Positions 23,316 to 35,157 of a stretch of 64,000 nucleotides of DNA are shown piece after piece. Numbering within the stretch: the stretch's first letter is position 1; each line of letters starts with the position of its first letter. Source of the stretch: Asterella californica (Eukaryota; Streptophyta; Marchantiopsida; Marchantiales; Aytoniaceae); assembly GCA_036924285.1 (NCBI GenBank), contig JAYKYS010000005.1, positions 6,200,001 to 6,264,000 on the forward strand, given 5' to 3'. The position numbers and the translations under genes are program-made. Below the pieces are notes generated by a model. It worked only from the letters and a program-made list of their open reading frames with translations. It was not told the origin of the DNA and made no database searches.

Positions 23316-23680
23316 AGGGGGAGTAAATGTTAGAACTTCTTTTAATATTCTTTTCCTTCAGGTTGGAGTTACGATTACCACTAGACTTCCACGGAGGACT
23401 TCTGCGGTCACCTTCGGAGGTGCCCGCAGGAAAACGAGTCTCTTTTTGTTATTTTTTACACGTTTCGGTTGTGAGTTGTTACAGTGTGAAATCGAAGAAT
23501 GAAGTTATTAATTCAATTATCAAAAAGAGAAAATAAATAGTGAAAAAATGATGCTATTAGTTCAGAATCACACTTTTCTCATTGCCCCGCGATCTTACAC
23601 AAAGTTTGGATGTTATTATTTGAATGGCTTTTGTGTTCTCGGTCGTCCGGAAATCTTCCTGATTAACTTTGACTCCTCTT
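23316..23680 (+). mobile_element. MITE, AGGGG/CCCCT family (copy c)
   Basis: This 365 bp non-coding element starts AGGGGGAGTAAATGTTA and ends TTAACTTTGACTCCTCTT. Flanking ATT trinucleotides (23,313-23,315 and 23,681-23,683) form a 3 bp target duplication. The inside holds CGGAGGTGCCCGCAGGAAAA, also found as CCGGAGATATCCGCAGGAAAA in the copy at 54.6 kb. The short target site suggests a PIF/Harbinger-type non-autonomous element, which is inference. Confidence 0.75.
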
Positions 23681-23999
23681 ATTAAGGTCATTCAAACCAA
23701 AAACCGTAAAAATTGTTGCGGGAGTTACGTCAAGACCTGTAAGCTGTAGCTTTGAGAGGTCACCGTTCTCATCTTCATAGTTACGGATAGTTTTGCATTC
23801 CCTTTCAGAATTTACTGTAAAATATTCCATATACCCGGTCTTAATAGGCATCCCCAACGTACTTGTACAGTGAAAATCGTTTTTTCTTAACAGAAAATAT
23901 GTAAGTGTTATAAAAATATAATGTAATAAACTATAATAAAAAATCAAAATCACTTATAAATGTTAAAAATTAATCTCTCGGGTAACAGCTAACTGATCG

Positions 24000-24200
24000 A
24001 GACAGAACCCATAAATCGAGAGCAGACTAAGACGTTCCTCAGGGTATAAGTCCGGGATTGAGATTATAAATAAGCGTCATTTAATAAGGCATTTAATATA
24101 TATCCTAACCCTTCCCATCGGGAAGGTTAGGATATATATTAAACACATGGGTATTAAACACCCATGTACACGAAGTGTACATGGGTGAATAAGCAGCCTT
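24000..24200 (+). repeat. Hairpin-family short repeat (copy H3)
   Basis: The order is AACCCATAAATCGAGAGCAG, then GGGTATAAGTCCGGG, then a long hairpin with arms at about 24,094-24,118 and 24,122-24,145 (CCTAACC...GGTTAGG). A second perfect 13-base hairpin follows (CACCCATGTACAC / GTGTACATGGGTG) and the end reads GAATAAGCAG. This is the best preserved copy of the family. Confidence 0.7.
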
Positions 24201-24248
24201 GAATATCCGGTCTTAATAGCGTAACAGCCGATGAATAGTGCGGTTGAG

Positions 24249-24333
24249 AGGCGTTCCGCACTGACTGTATTAAAAAGCAGCGGAACACCTAAACTGCGTT
24301 CCGCTGTAGCAAAGTATACAGTGCGGAACGCCT
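24249..24333. repeat. Nested inverted repeat (cruciform-prone)
   Basis: Outer arms of 15 bases, AGGCGTTCCGCACTG at 24,249-24,263 and its reverse complement at 24,319-24,333, enclose inner arms of 9 bases (CAGCGGAAC at 24,278-24,286 and GTTCCGCTG at 24,298-24,306). Both pairs are perfect. The arms share the word GTTCCGC, so alternative pairings are possible. Function unknown. Confidence 0.9.
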
Positions 24334-24742
24334 GAGAGACGTTCCGCCCACTCTCATGAAGACTGCCTATCTCTGCCTATCCCTCAAGATAGCCTCAAGA
24401 TGGACTAACACGCGACCAATTGCTGTTCACGTAGAACCTTTCTCAAGTTCAGTCTTCAAAGTTCTCATTTGAATATTTGCACTACCACCAAGATTTGCAC
24501 CTGAGGCTGTTTCACTCGGGTTCACATTCAAGGCTGCACGACGATCCCCGTGCTCTCTTACTGTATCGTTCTAAACTGCCATGCTGGAAGATTCACCTCA
24601 GAATATAGACGGTCGCGACGATAAAAGAAGCTGAAAATATATAAATAAGGCTTGTTACCGTTACCTTTTTGTTTAAGGTGTACACCGTTCATCATAATTA
24701 GTGTGGCCTACACTTGAAAGGTTTTTTAGTTATCACACTTAT

Positions 24743-24780
24743 ATTAATCTGGTCCATATTATATTATGTTCCAGATTAAT
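24743..24780. repeat. Small hairpin, 10-base arms
   Basis: ATTAATCTGG at 24,743-24,752 pairs perfectly with CCAGATTAAT at 24,771-24,780, with an AT-rich loop of 18 bases. It may be part of a decayed MITE. Confidence 0.7.
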
Positions 24781-25488
24781 CGTAGTGTAAAAGATATATT
24801 TAAGCCTATACTATTTTCAAGTATTGATAATTAATATGGATCTTACTCTATTAATAAAATATATTTGTTATAAAGGATAACTTCTAGAGTGATTATAAAT
24901 ATTTTTATTAAAACATAAAATATAATACATTTAATCACTCTCAGTCAATTACAGTTGGTATATTTTAACACTTAAATCTTGTGGAACATATTTCTAATAT
25001 AAAGAACATATATACAGTACATCACGAAAAGAATCTCCTATTAAACTAAATGCATGCATTACAAGTGTTGATCAAGCAGCACATAATTTATTTTTTTAAT
25101 TCAGAGAGAGAACTAAAAACTATTTTCTGTCATATATTTACAGGTGTTTTACTGCAAACAGTGCATGATATTAATTTTTTTCGTGATTATTTGTTTATTA
25201 TACATTGCTTTTTTGCAAGACATCACACCATACCTAAATTACTATGGCATTTCTCCATACTATTAGATGTTAGCTCTAAAGAACGACACCACATGATTTA
25301 GTATGGAGTGTCAAACTCCACACTAATTTGTATTCCATACTAGTGACGATGAATGGTGTAGTTCTCTCTCGGACTTGTGTCAACATTCAAAATCTTAACT
25401 GGTGATAATTATCTTACTGTCAATTAATACAATAATTAATGACAAAAACTACAGAAAATAAGATATTACGAGAGTTACGTCCAAAGAT

Positions 25489-25552
25489 GTAAAATTATTT
25501 AGAAGGGTTAGACGTAAAGATGTATACGTCAAACCACTATAAATAATTTTAC
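25489..25552. repeat. Hairpin, 13-base arms
   Basis: GTAAAATTATTTA at 25,489-25,501 pairs perfectly with TAAATAATTTTAC at 25,540-25,552. The loop contains further ACGT-rich words. No gene is nearby. Confidence 0.7.
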
Positions 25553-26129
25553 GTCGATGGCTGTAAAACGGTAAAGCCTAGGTTTTAGTGGCCATATTAG
25601 ACTATAAGTGGATTCACAATGAACCTTCTGCAGATGGTGCTACGAACCCATCGTTCGTTCCATCATTTTCTGAGATTCTCAGAGAGTGTATCACCTCACC
25701 GGTCGATAGCCATGGTGACTTCCAGATCGTCGGAAGAGTAGAGTAGCAGACGGGGAAAGAGACGGACTCGAAGGACTGCCGTAGTAGTACTGTAGAATTC
25801 AGAGATCAGCGTCAAGGATAACACTGACGAGTCACGACTCACGAACGCCAACGGGGGTACAGAACGTCCAGTCCGTACGAAGCATAAGAGTGCATGGTGA
25901 TCCTCCGAGAGATGGGAGAACGTTCGGAAATTGAATTGTACCAGAGACGGAAAACAAGAAGAAAAGAATAACCTAAAAGGGCTAAATATGCATGCAACAT
26001 TAACTTCTGGGGAACTCTTGCCTCTTGTTATTACTGGAAACTGTATAAGTACTAGGTACAAATTTTATATTAAATAAAATATTTATAAATATTAGACAGA
26101 CCCGGAGTTGTGAAAACAACCAGACATAA
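25553..26129. other. Intergenic sequence, no gene recognised
   Basis: Moderately GC-rich at 25,680-25,900 with open frames on the - strand, but no domain, signal peptide or splice pattern that I trust. Confidence 0.4.
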
Positions 26130-26985
26130 CCCATAAAAGAAAGGGATGCACATTTGACAATGTAATTAGGAGAAGTTACAAGCAAAAGATTAGACAATTG
26201 AAGAGATATTTAATTTAATATTTAATATTTTCCAATCGAAAAGTTAAATAATAAATTAATAATAAATTAACAAATTTACCTCCTCGATCCGAATTATGCA
26301 AGGAAGTTAGACTAAAGACTATAATACATGCTTCCTCGAGTTCTCGCGAGAGAAGAGAAAAGGGATATAAGGTAAATATCTAGGTCTCGTTCGGCTGTTT
26401 AGGGAAGAAAGAAAGAGAAACGAGAAAGCGTGTAGTACATACAAATGTGCTTAACCACGTCGTTGTAATTAGATATACCATAATGTACATATATAACAAT
26501 AAGTACATTCAAGAAATTAGTAAATTTAATTTATTCAATCTTTCGTGTTCCGGAGGATTTCAATTAATAAATTTGGACTTTTTCATGTTTAAAGTGTTGC
26601 TTCTAAACATTACCCTTCTTGATAGTTCGGAAATATTCATAAAACAAGCGTGGAAAGAGAAGCAAAATCTAATTGTGCAATTGGAGCAGAAAGTGCAGTG
26701 AGATCTTATCAAACCTCTGGATTTATTAATCAATTTCAGATTAATATGTTGTTTAAGAAATATTAGTTATAATTTTATAAATATTATAATAACTTAAATA
26801 ATCATAAAAATATATATTTATATGTAAATATTTTATTTTATTTTCGAAAGTAAAAAAGACTTATAAATCATGTAAGTTGAAATGCGCTCTAGAAATCATA
26901 AGACAAGCCAACAATAGATTTCGTTTAAAATGTGATTTATTTTACATAATCACCTCTTCCTTCTTCGGGAAAGGTGAATATGCAA
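26130..26985 (+). repeat. Two decayed hairpin-family copies (H4, H5)
   Basis: H4 has AACCCATAAAAGAAAGGG at 26,129 and ends near 26,310 with TTACCTCCTCGATCCG and TTATGCAAGG. H5 has AATCATAAGACAAGCC at 26,895 and ends with a hairpin CACCTCTTCC...GGGAAAGGTG and GAATATGCAAGG at 26,974-26,985. The two are linked by a shared ATGCTTCCTCGA word at 26,328 and 27,060. The middle (26,400-26,890) is AT-rich and unassigned. Confidence 0.5.
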
Positions 26986-26999
26986 GGAAGTCGAATGCA

Positions 27000-28979
27000 A
27001 ACGGTGGAGAAGAAGGAAAAACAATAGTGAATATGTAAAGAAGTTAGAAAGTAAATAATGCATGCTTCCTCGATTAAACTATTGAGATATGTTTCCAAAG
27101 CAGCCACCATGAAAAGAAATAACAAGTCATGCCAAGGACAAGTCATCCCAAATAACAAGGACATGCCTTGGCCGGCTGGAAGAGCCTCTCAATCTCAATG
27201 ATGACATGTGGAGAATTTCACGCCATGTTTAGCGATCATGTATATGTACACACTTGAAAGTCTTTTTGTCATTTATAGTTACTCATGATGTCATCAGGGA
27301 CGTTGTGTTTGCTATAGCACGAGAGAGCCATTACGTGACGTGGAGAGAGCATACTATACTCTTCAGACAAGAGGATAAGTGAGAGCTAATTTGTACATGA
27401 TGAGAGAAGATCGAATTTCAATGACAGATGTGGTTGTCACGGATCCGACACAAGACTTGGTGACGGCATAAGTGATCATCCATCCGTAGGATGAACAACA
27501 GCGAAGGTGATCAAGTATAAAGATATGCAAGAGGGACATCACTTCATATATGGATCGACAGCCTCGGAGTTTGGCAGTTTTATTCAAGATTGTGTCAGAG
27601 CTTACAATGAGAAGCGTCAAAAGATAACACTTTCTTTATCTTTTTGCACTATATTTTATAGACAGTGAGTTATCGCTCTACAGAGAAATTTAGCTGGCAT
27701 GGTCCACGTGAGAGCAGTTGCAGTAAGTAATGCTACTTTGTGTCCAATTTGTTGTATGCAAGAGTTTTTACTTACTTGTGTATGATATTTTAAGAACGAT
27801 AGACGATCTTAGAACTACTAATAACGAAGTTTAACCCCATGTTCTTCTTCCTTTTGGGAAGTTGGTTGCTTGGCAATTCTGTTCCCTCTTTCCCTTATAA
27901 GGCTTGATGGGTCTTTCTATTCTTTGGCTATTCATTGCGTCGCGGTTTTGCTTCCGTAGGCCCAATACGTTCTCCGTTCCGGTATAGTACCTTTTTTATA
28001 AGGGTGGTGACATTTCGTAAATTCATTCAAGAGGGTCACGACTCACGGGGAGCTGGAGAGGACCGAAGGTAAGAAAGAAAGAAATCCACAAGTAAGAAAG
28101 AAAAGGGGAGGTTAAACAAGTTTTCTCTGTATATGCGGTAATTCGATGGCGTCCCGAATCAACTCCTACATCTGGACTGTTGCCAAATTTGGTGGCACGC
28201 CCCCTAACCGAGCGGAACCGAAGCCGTTTACATCCACTGACTCTTTTCTAAAGATCAGCTGCAGACTGCAGTAGCTCATTAGGTCGACGTCTCCGTTGAC
28301 TCGGTGCTAGCCCCCATGCCACCCCGCTCCCTAAATATACCAGATGCTTCGGAGTCCGGACTGTTTACATATCCGTCCCCCATGTGCTCGCTCGCTGGTC
28401 CTTGTGGATAGGATCGCGTTCGCAAATGTCCTTTCGCGATCTCGCTCTCCTTAGAGCGCTCACATCAAGGTCACAGTACTCATTGTTCTTCGAGCATAAC
28501 GTGACATACAACAAAGACAAGCGAACCCGGTCCGTCGTCCGTACCTTTCGTGAGAATAAATATCATAGTTGTTTTGTCTCGTGGGCGTAATGCAACCATG
28601 GTCTATCAGCAGTACCTTTTGTTGCCCTAGAATTGTGACTCGATTGGGAATGACTTTAATGTACATGCCTGCCTGCATCCATGAGGGGGTGGGCAGGGAT
28701 TCGGGGGAAGGAAAAGGGGTGCATCGAGGCCACGGGCTGAATGAATGTTACAGTCCTGTCAGAGGGAGGACTATGCATGGACATGTAACTATGCGTATGC
28801 TGTACGCCGCGTACCAGCCGCACAAACGCGAGCAAAAGAATCCAACGGCTGTATCTCTGCTACCATGGAGACACGTGGTTAGCTGGCTCGACGGAACATT
28901 TTCGCCATCCGCTGAGTCAACGGTTGCGGCCTAATCCGTATTGTCTTCGTAATCGAGTTCCGGAATCCGCGCGTTAATT
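27000..28979. other. Intergenic sequence, no gene recognised
   Basis: Contains a segment at about 27,880-27,945 (CTTTCCCTTATAAGGCTTGATGG followed by TTGGCTATTCATTGCGTCGCG) that recurs at 60,120-60,185. Short GAAAGAAA runs lie near 28,070. GC content rises toward the right as the phosphatase leader region begins. Confidence 0.45.
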
Positions 28980-31527
28980 AGCAACAGGGCCAAAGTACGC
29001 ATCGGAGGTGAACTTCCGTCGGATGAAGATCGAAGGGCCAGGAACTCATGGTCTTTAACCCTGTTTGTAGTGTTGGGGCGGTGGGAGGACGACTGTACAG
29101 TGAAGAGCGTGGGACTACGGAGATGATAATCGGGTAATTAAGGAGCGGAAGAGATTCTGTGGAGGACGGATGCGAGAGCGCGCTGAAAGGAGGGGCCGCG
29201 AAATAGCAGCAGAGGAAATCGAATTTGGTGCTGAAGGAGAGGAAAATTGGTTCCGGACAGAGGAAAATTTTCGAGGTCTTTTGCGCGGAAGGAGAGGAAA
29301 GCGCAGAAATTAGTCTAGAGCAGATGCAGCAGTAGCCAGCAGCAGCGGGAACAACAGCTTCAGAGGAACAGCAAGGGGCAGCGTTCTCCATCCTTCTGTC
29401 TTGTAGAAAAGAGCGTCTGGAGCATCAGAATTCCTGGGAAGAGCCAGATAGAGACGAGGCGTGGCTTTGTTGAGCAGCAGAGAGCGTGTAGTGCAGTGTA
29501 AGCAAACATTAACTAAAGAAACGAGCAGTGGAGTGGTGGTGATATCGACTGGCGGATTGCTTGATTGAGATTTAAGACCAAGAGAGTTAGACAGACCGTG
29601 AGGGTGAGCGCGGAGAGTGAGAGAGGCAAGACAGGAATTTTGTTTGAGGGTTGAAGTCGGAGGAGACAGAAGCAAGCAGCTGGAAGTACTCGAGCAACGG
29701 AAGGAGCGGCAAGAAGCAGAATAGACGGACAGTGAGATAGAGCGGGATGCTGCGAGTCGGGCAGTAAATGGATTGAGAAATTCCACAGACTTGGAGAAAC
29801 AGTCAAAGGGAGAACGCTGTAGAAGTAGGAATTCTTCAAACATGCGTGGAAGATCACAAGGAAGAGCGAGCTGGAGTTTTCAAAGGAACCAAGAGTCTCA
29901 AGGTAGGATTGAAATAAGAATTCATTTCATTTGTTCTCAGTTTTCTTCCACCACCGCGGACTTGCCTTCACTGGTAGCAGACGCTTTTCCATGGAAGAAA
30001 CTTCCACTTGAGAAATCATCCTGCATCTCTGCTGTGCCACCCCTTACACCGTTTTCCTTCACGATTGCGTGCAGTTGTCAGTAGACCTCGATAACTAGTA
30101 ATTATGATCTGTCAGAACAACCAGCCTAGATCACACATTAATGTAAGTTAGCAGGGTAGAAGTTGGGTCAGCATATCGGAATTTCGAAACTGGTGTTGCA
30201 GAAAGTTAGTCTTCCGTACGCTCATGGATTGCAACTGTATTTCGTTCTCGCCGGCCCGGTCTTCGAGTTGGCCGATAACACTCACATTTGCAGTTTGGTC
30301 GATGGAGGTGTAGTAGCTAAGCCGAGGGTTCCACTCCCGCGCTTAACCCTCCGTCTGAATTGTCAACATGTGAGCGAAGCACCTGCACGGCTAATGTACA
30401 TGTTGTTTGGTTGATCGTCTGTCAATCCGGACGATAAAAATGGAAGCATTTTTTTGCCGTCTTCTTCGTGGTGTAGTCCAAGGAACTCGGATAGAAACAT
30501 CAACCATGGCGTTCGTGAGACCCCCGGACTGGACCATAGGCTGCGGTTAGGAAGTCTTCGAAAGGTCCACAATACGGGCGAACTTCACTATAGCCGACAT
30601 TTGAGTCGGAGAAGCTTTAGGGATCCTTGGAATGTCTTGCTTAGGGAGCACACGTCGTCAATGATGTAGTCATCCTTGACATCCGTGCTGGTGTGTCCAG
30701 AGCACGACACCACGCAATTGAGAGCTACTTGCACCTTTTTTTTATTTTATAATTTGTCTTCGCGGGCCCGTCCTCTGGAGAGAATCATTAGTTTTGAATC
30801 GTGAGTGATTGTCGATAGAAAGAACATACCGATGATGAGACAAATTTATCACCTTCGTCAGAGTGGTGAAATAGGTTACCGACATCAGTAGAGACTTTCT
30901 TCCTCCCTACTTCGCTGGTATACAGCTGCCTGGATTGGATCGCCAAAAGGCTTCAGCACGGGCTAGATGGCAAAGCAAGGGACTTCCATTTGAGTGTTTC
31001 TGTTGCACAGCGGCCGCGCTGGTACTCTGAGCAACTCGGGCTCTAGCAGTGCAAGCGATGCCTGGTTATGATTGCCGAGATGGCGTTCATGTCGTTTAAG
31101 CCCCTCGTGATTGAAGAAGGTTGTGGAATCTGTGGATGTGCCCAAGACCTTCTTGCGGCACACTGTATGGCTTCCATCGTCTCTAGTAGGCGTATGATTG
31201 CGGAGGAAGAAAAGGGACTTGTGGTCCGATGGTTAAGGTTTAAAGCACAGGACATTATGATATTTGGCAACTGCTGACATTGGCGGAGATGTGGTTTGGC
31301 CTCTGCGTGCAGGTCACTGCGGTGTAGAACAAAGCCTCTGTAGAGCCTGTTGAGGTACAGAAGAAATCCTGCGGAGCTCTGCTTTCAGTTCTTCCGTGCT
31401 ACAGTACCCAGCCAGCACGCGAGCCAAGTCTTTAACGCCAGCGATTGCTTCAGAGTAACATAACCTCACCGAGAAATATAACCTCACAGCCGGTTCATCC
31501 GATGATCGCTTCGTTGATACCAGAGAC
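28980..31527 (+). promoter_or_regulatory. Likely 5' leader and leader intron of the PP2C gene
   Basis: From about 28,990 to 29,902 the + strand is strongly purine-rich (many GGAG, GAAG and GAGAG words) and free of recognisable protein signal. It ends at a good splice donor, AAG/GTAGG, with the GT at 29,903. A weak acceptor, GATACCAG, ends at 31,523, four bases before the ATG of the phosphatase. Long purine-rich leaders with an intron are common in plants. This is inference from composition and splice-site fit, and the transcription start is not visible. Several short upstream ORFs are present. 29,903-31,523 would be the leader intron and holds no recognised gene. Confidence 0.4.
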
Positions 31528-33993
31528 ATGAAATTTCATTGGTTGTTTCGTCGGAAAAGTGGTGAACGCAAATTAGAAGTTAAAGGGGGTCAAGGGAAGA
31601 TGGGTGCACATTTATCCTATCGGAAGCGCTTGATGGACCCGAGTCCGCTTCGAGCTCTGCAAAATCAGCAAAAGGTGACACCTTTAGCTCTCGAGGATGG
31701 AGAGGGTAGCAGTCGAGGGAGGAGCAGCAATCGCGGAAATACGGGCGAAGGAAGCAACAGGGGGGGAAGTAGAGCATCCGTGGACAGCGTTGTGCGAGTT
31801 GGGTCCGACACAAGCGAAGAAGAATCCGAGGAGCGGATTGAGGATCTGAGTGTGAGCTTTGGTTATCACTGTCGAGGTGACTCTGTTTTGCCCAAGGAGG
31901 CTGTCGCACCCATTACTGCTGGTGATGAGATCAACGAAAGTGGCTCGGTGACCCCCTCTCCGGAACACGTGCTCTTGTCCCCCCAATCTGCCACAAAACC
32001 AATTTCGAAAAAAAGTAGATCCTTTTCTTGTTTGAGCGGAGCTGCACTTGGCGCTAATGCCACTTTGGCCAACACCACCATCTGCAACGGCATCATCGGG
32101 GAAGAAATTCTGCCGGGTCTCGATTCTCCTCGCACGTTTCGGAAGTTGAATTCTTCAGCGTCGACGACAATGTTAGAACTTTCCAAGGGATCATCTAACG
32201 CCACGCATCAATCTGCTTCTTTCCCACCTGCTTTCCCTGCCGAGTTGGGAAGCGGTTCATGTCAGGAGATGGACAACGCTTCTTTTCTGCAAGCAGGTGA
32301 TGTTCAAATGGCCGGTGGAGCTGCTGGCGAGGACCGAGTTCAAGCCGTATGTTCGGAAGAGAACGGCTGGCTCTACTGCGGCATTTATGACGGTTTTAAT
32401 GGACGGGACGCAGCAGACTATCTAGCTGGAACGTTCTATGAGAATGTCGGATTACACATGAAATTGGTAGAGTGGCATGTTCAGAGGGAATCAGTGCGAG
32501 AGCTCAGAAGTCCGTACTTAGAGGGAGGAATTAGAGATCCGATAATTACAGATGATTGTATGGATTTGCAGCTCGCCGGAGAACCGGATTTTGCCATGTA
32601 TAACGAAAATGAAGTTTACCAGCAAGCTATGATGCAAGGGTTGATGAGAGCTTTCCAACAAACAGAAGTAGAATTCTTGAGTAGGGTGGAACGTGAGATG
32701 CACGAGCGACCAGAACTTGCTATGGTAGGTTCCTGTGTTCTGTCCGTACTTATCCACGGCAAGAATTTGTACACGTTAAATCTGGGTGACAGTCGGGCTG
32801 TTCTGGCAACCTACTCACCCCAACAGTTTGGCAAAGGGAGGTGCGATGGCGACCTCTATGCAGTCCAGCTAACGGAATCTCATGTGGTAGATAACGTCGA
32901 CGAACGACACAGAATTTTGGCAGAGCATCCAGATGAGCAAACGGCCATTTCGGGCGGAAGACTCAAAGGGAAACTGAAGGTTACTAGGGCGTTCGGGGCT
33001 GGCTATCTCAAGAAGGTAGGCGTTAAGTGAGAGGGATGGCATTGCTGCCTTCCACGATTGGTGTTTTTCCCTGTGTTAATCCCTCATACGAGCCTTGTTT
33101 CTTAACTCCCTTCTTCAACGCGTGCAGGCCAAGCTGAACGACGGTTTGATGGGTATTTTACGAGTGAAAGATATGTACAGCCCACCCTACCTCGGTACAG
33201 TCCCATGCGTGAGTGCCCATGCTGTCACTGGTGATGACGTTTTTGTGGTTTTGGGGAGCGATGGTCTTTTCGACTTCTTCACCAACGAGGAGGTGGTCGA
33301 TCTTGTGCACCACTACATCTTGGAAAATCAACACGGAGACCCTGCTAAGTACATGCTGGAGCAGCTTCTACAACGTGCTGCTCAAAGTGCAGGTATGTGA
33401 AGGTAGTATTAGAATTGTTGTATGGCATTTGTGAAGGTAGTGTTAATATGCTTCAACCGTCTGCAGATAGGAGCTGTCCGGTCCAATATCGTTGCTGTTT
33501 CTGTAGCAGTACATGAATGGCTGCAGTGCCTTAACTGTACAGGAAGGTCTATCATATTGTCCATATTCCACGAGCTCAAACAGAGTTTCGAGCTTACGGG
33601 TCTTATTCCTTACTCAGCGATAGAAACAGGGTGCTGTGCCCTTAACGTTGTCTAGGTGTTGTGCCTGTATGCTGGACGGAACGGCACTTGAACAGACAGA
33701 GGTTGATCGGAGGATATTCCGTCATGTGGGAAGTAGATAATGTCAGTATTGAACAGCACGTTGACAGGCTTTTCCGGACACTTTGCTTGTTTTCTTGTTC
33801 CACCTGTTTCCTCGAGGTTGGTTGGGCATCGACGCTTTCGTCATTCTGACGTTTCTGTTCAACAGGTATAACGGTGGAGCAACTGAAGACGATTCCCATC
33901 GGCAGGAGGAGGAAGTACCACGATGATGTCACCGTTATCGTGATAGTGTTGGGGACTGAATTTCGTACTTCTTCAGCATCAACCGAGTCTTAG
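31528..33993 (+). CDS. Protein phosphatase 2C, clade C (POLTERGEIST-like)
   Basis: Coding exons are 31,528-33,015, 33,128-33,392 and 33,866-33,993 (1,881 bases, 626 aa); both introns are GT...AG and the frame is kept. The protein is a Mg/Mn-dependent Ser/Thr phosphatase of the plant POL/PLL group. Its long N-terminal extension (residues 1-260) is Ser/Gly/Glu-rich. The catalytic domain starts GEDRVQ (267-272) and has the metal-binding YDGFNG (287-292, in place of DGHGG as usual in this clade), GSCVLSVLI (401-409), LGDSRAVLA (419-427), KGKLKVTRAFG (480-490), GSDGLFDFFTNEE (539-551) and KYHDDVTVIVI (601-611). The acidic metal ligands are present. Seed-plant relatives act in stem-cell maintenance downstream of CLAVATA receptors at the plasma membrane. 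A second in-frame ATG at 31,600 would give an N-terminus MGAHLS, a possible myristoylation site as in POL and PLL1. The C-terminus lacks the usual GRIWRSS and reads GTEFRTSS instead. Confidence 0.93.
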
Positions 33994-35157
33994 CGTAGCT
34001 GGAAGGAAGCCTTCGACCATCGAGGGAGACCTCTCCTTTAAGCAGGAAAAGGATTTTCTAATCTTTTCTAAACTGATCTGGAGTAACTCTGGTCTTCGCA
34101 ACTGGAGCAAATTTTGGAAGTAAGCATGCTATAGCGCTTGGGGAAGTGCAGCCGTGCGTACAGCTCCTCTTTAACACGCACTTACAGCACATCCATCGCG
34201 TTCGGAACTGAGCTTGTAACGAAGTGGAGTTCTTATTCAGTGATATCTGGTGCGTGAAGTATGTGGCGCATTGCTGCATATAGTATATAGTTTCGAGTCC
34301 AAAATCCTTTTGGTTCCTCTCAAAGTAACAGACTGACCTGGTGTGATTTTCCACCCTCGAGCTTGAGAAAGGAAGATGAAGAAAGGCAAGCCTGCTTGAG
34401 TTGTACATTATCTCTGTAGCAAGAGGGTCGTGAGAGTGTTATGTTCCAAGACATCTAGGTTAACTTCACGGCTATTTAGCTATAGTGCCAGATGCTTCTC
34501 CGTCCTTATGGATGGCGTCACTGCTTGTAAGGGTCATAAGACTTCAGTGGCTTGACTACCATATTTATACCAGTTTTTTGTACATATTTAAAACTCTGCT
34601 TTCGGAAGAAACTAAGCAGAGTCAGCACAGGCTATTCTTCCGCTAGCGAGATTGCTGCAACCACTCTCCTGGCATTGTTGTGAGGCCTGGTTGATCTGTT
34701 ACTTGCGGAGAAGTGGTATAGCGAGATTGCTTACAGCAAGAAGCAGCAATATAGGACCTTCTCACTGCAAGCCTACTTGTACACTGGAGTTTGATGGGAT
34801 TTTCTGAATGATGAGTTGCTGTGTCACCTCCTTTTGACGCTGCTTTCTGGTTGTCGAGTTCTGTCATCGTGATGCTACCGGAAGTGTTGTGTGCAACGGT
34901 AATCTTCGAGTTTCCTTGTGCCGAGGATGCTTCTGGATGCTTTGCGTCTCATGCTTTGGGGTGCAGATTCCCACAGACTAAATGATGTTTCCCGACATCT
35001 CCCAGTTTTCCATATCTTTCTCATGGAAACAGTATGAGACGTGTGACTTCTGAGATCACCGAGTGCGGTGATGAACTTTGACGCAGGGTTATGTGTATAG
35101 CTCTAGTAGATGATCCCTTAAGTTTGTTGCGCAATAGCTGTGAACACTCTCATTTTA
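33994..35157. other. 3' flank of the PP2C gene
   Basis: No coding signal is visible. The first several hundred bases probably include the 3' untranslated region, but no polyadenylation site can be assigned with confidence. Confidence 0.4.

Noticed and set aside
28978..29857. Long open frames on the - strand
   Set aside because: They mirror a purine-rich + strand, giving Ser/Leu/Pro-rich products without domains; this fits an antisense shadow of a leader.
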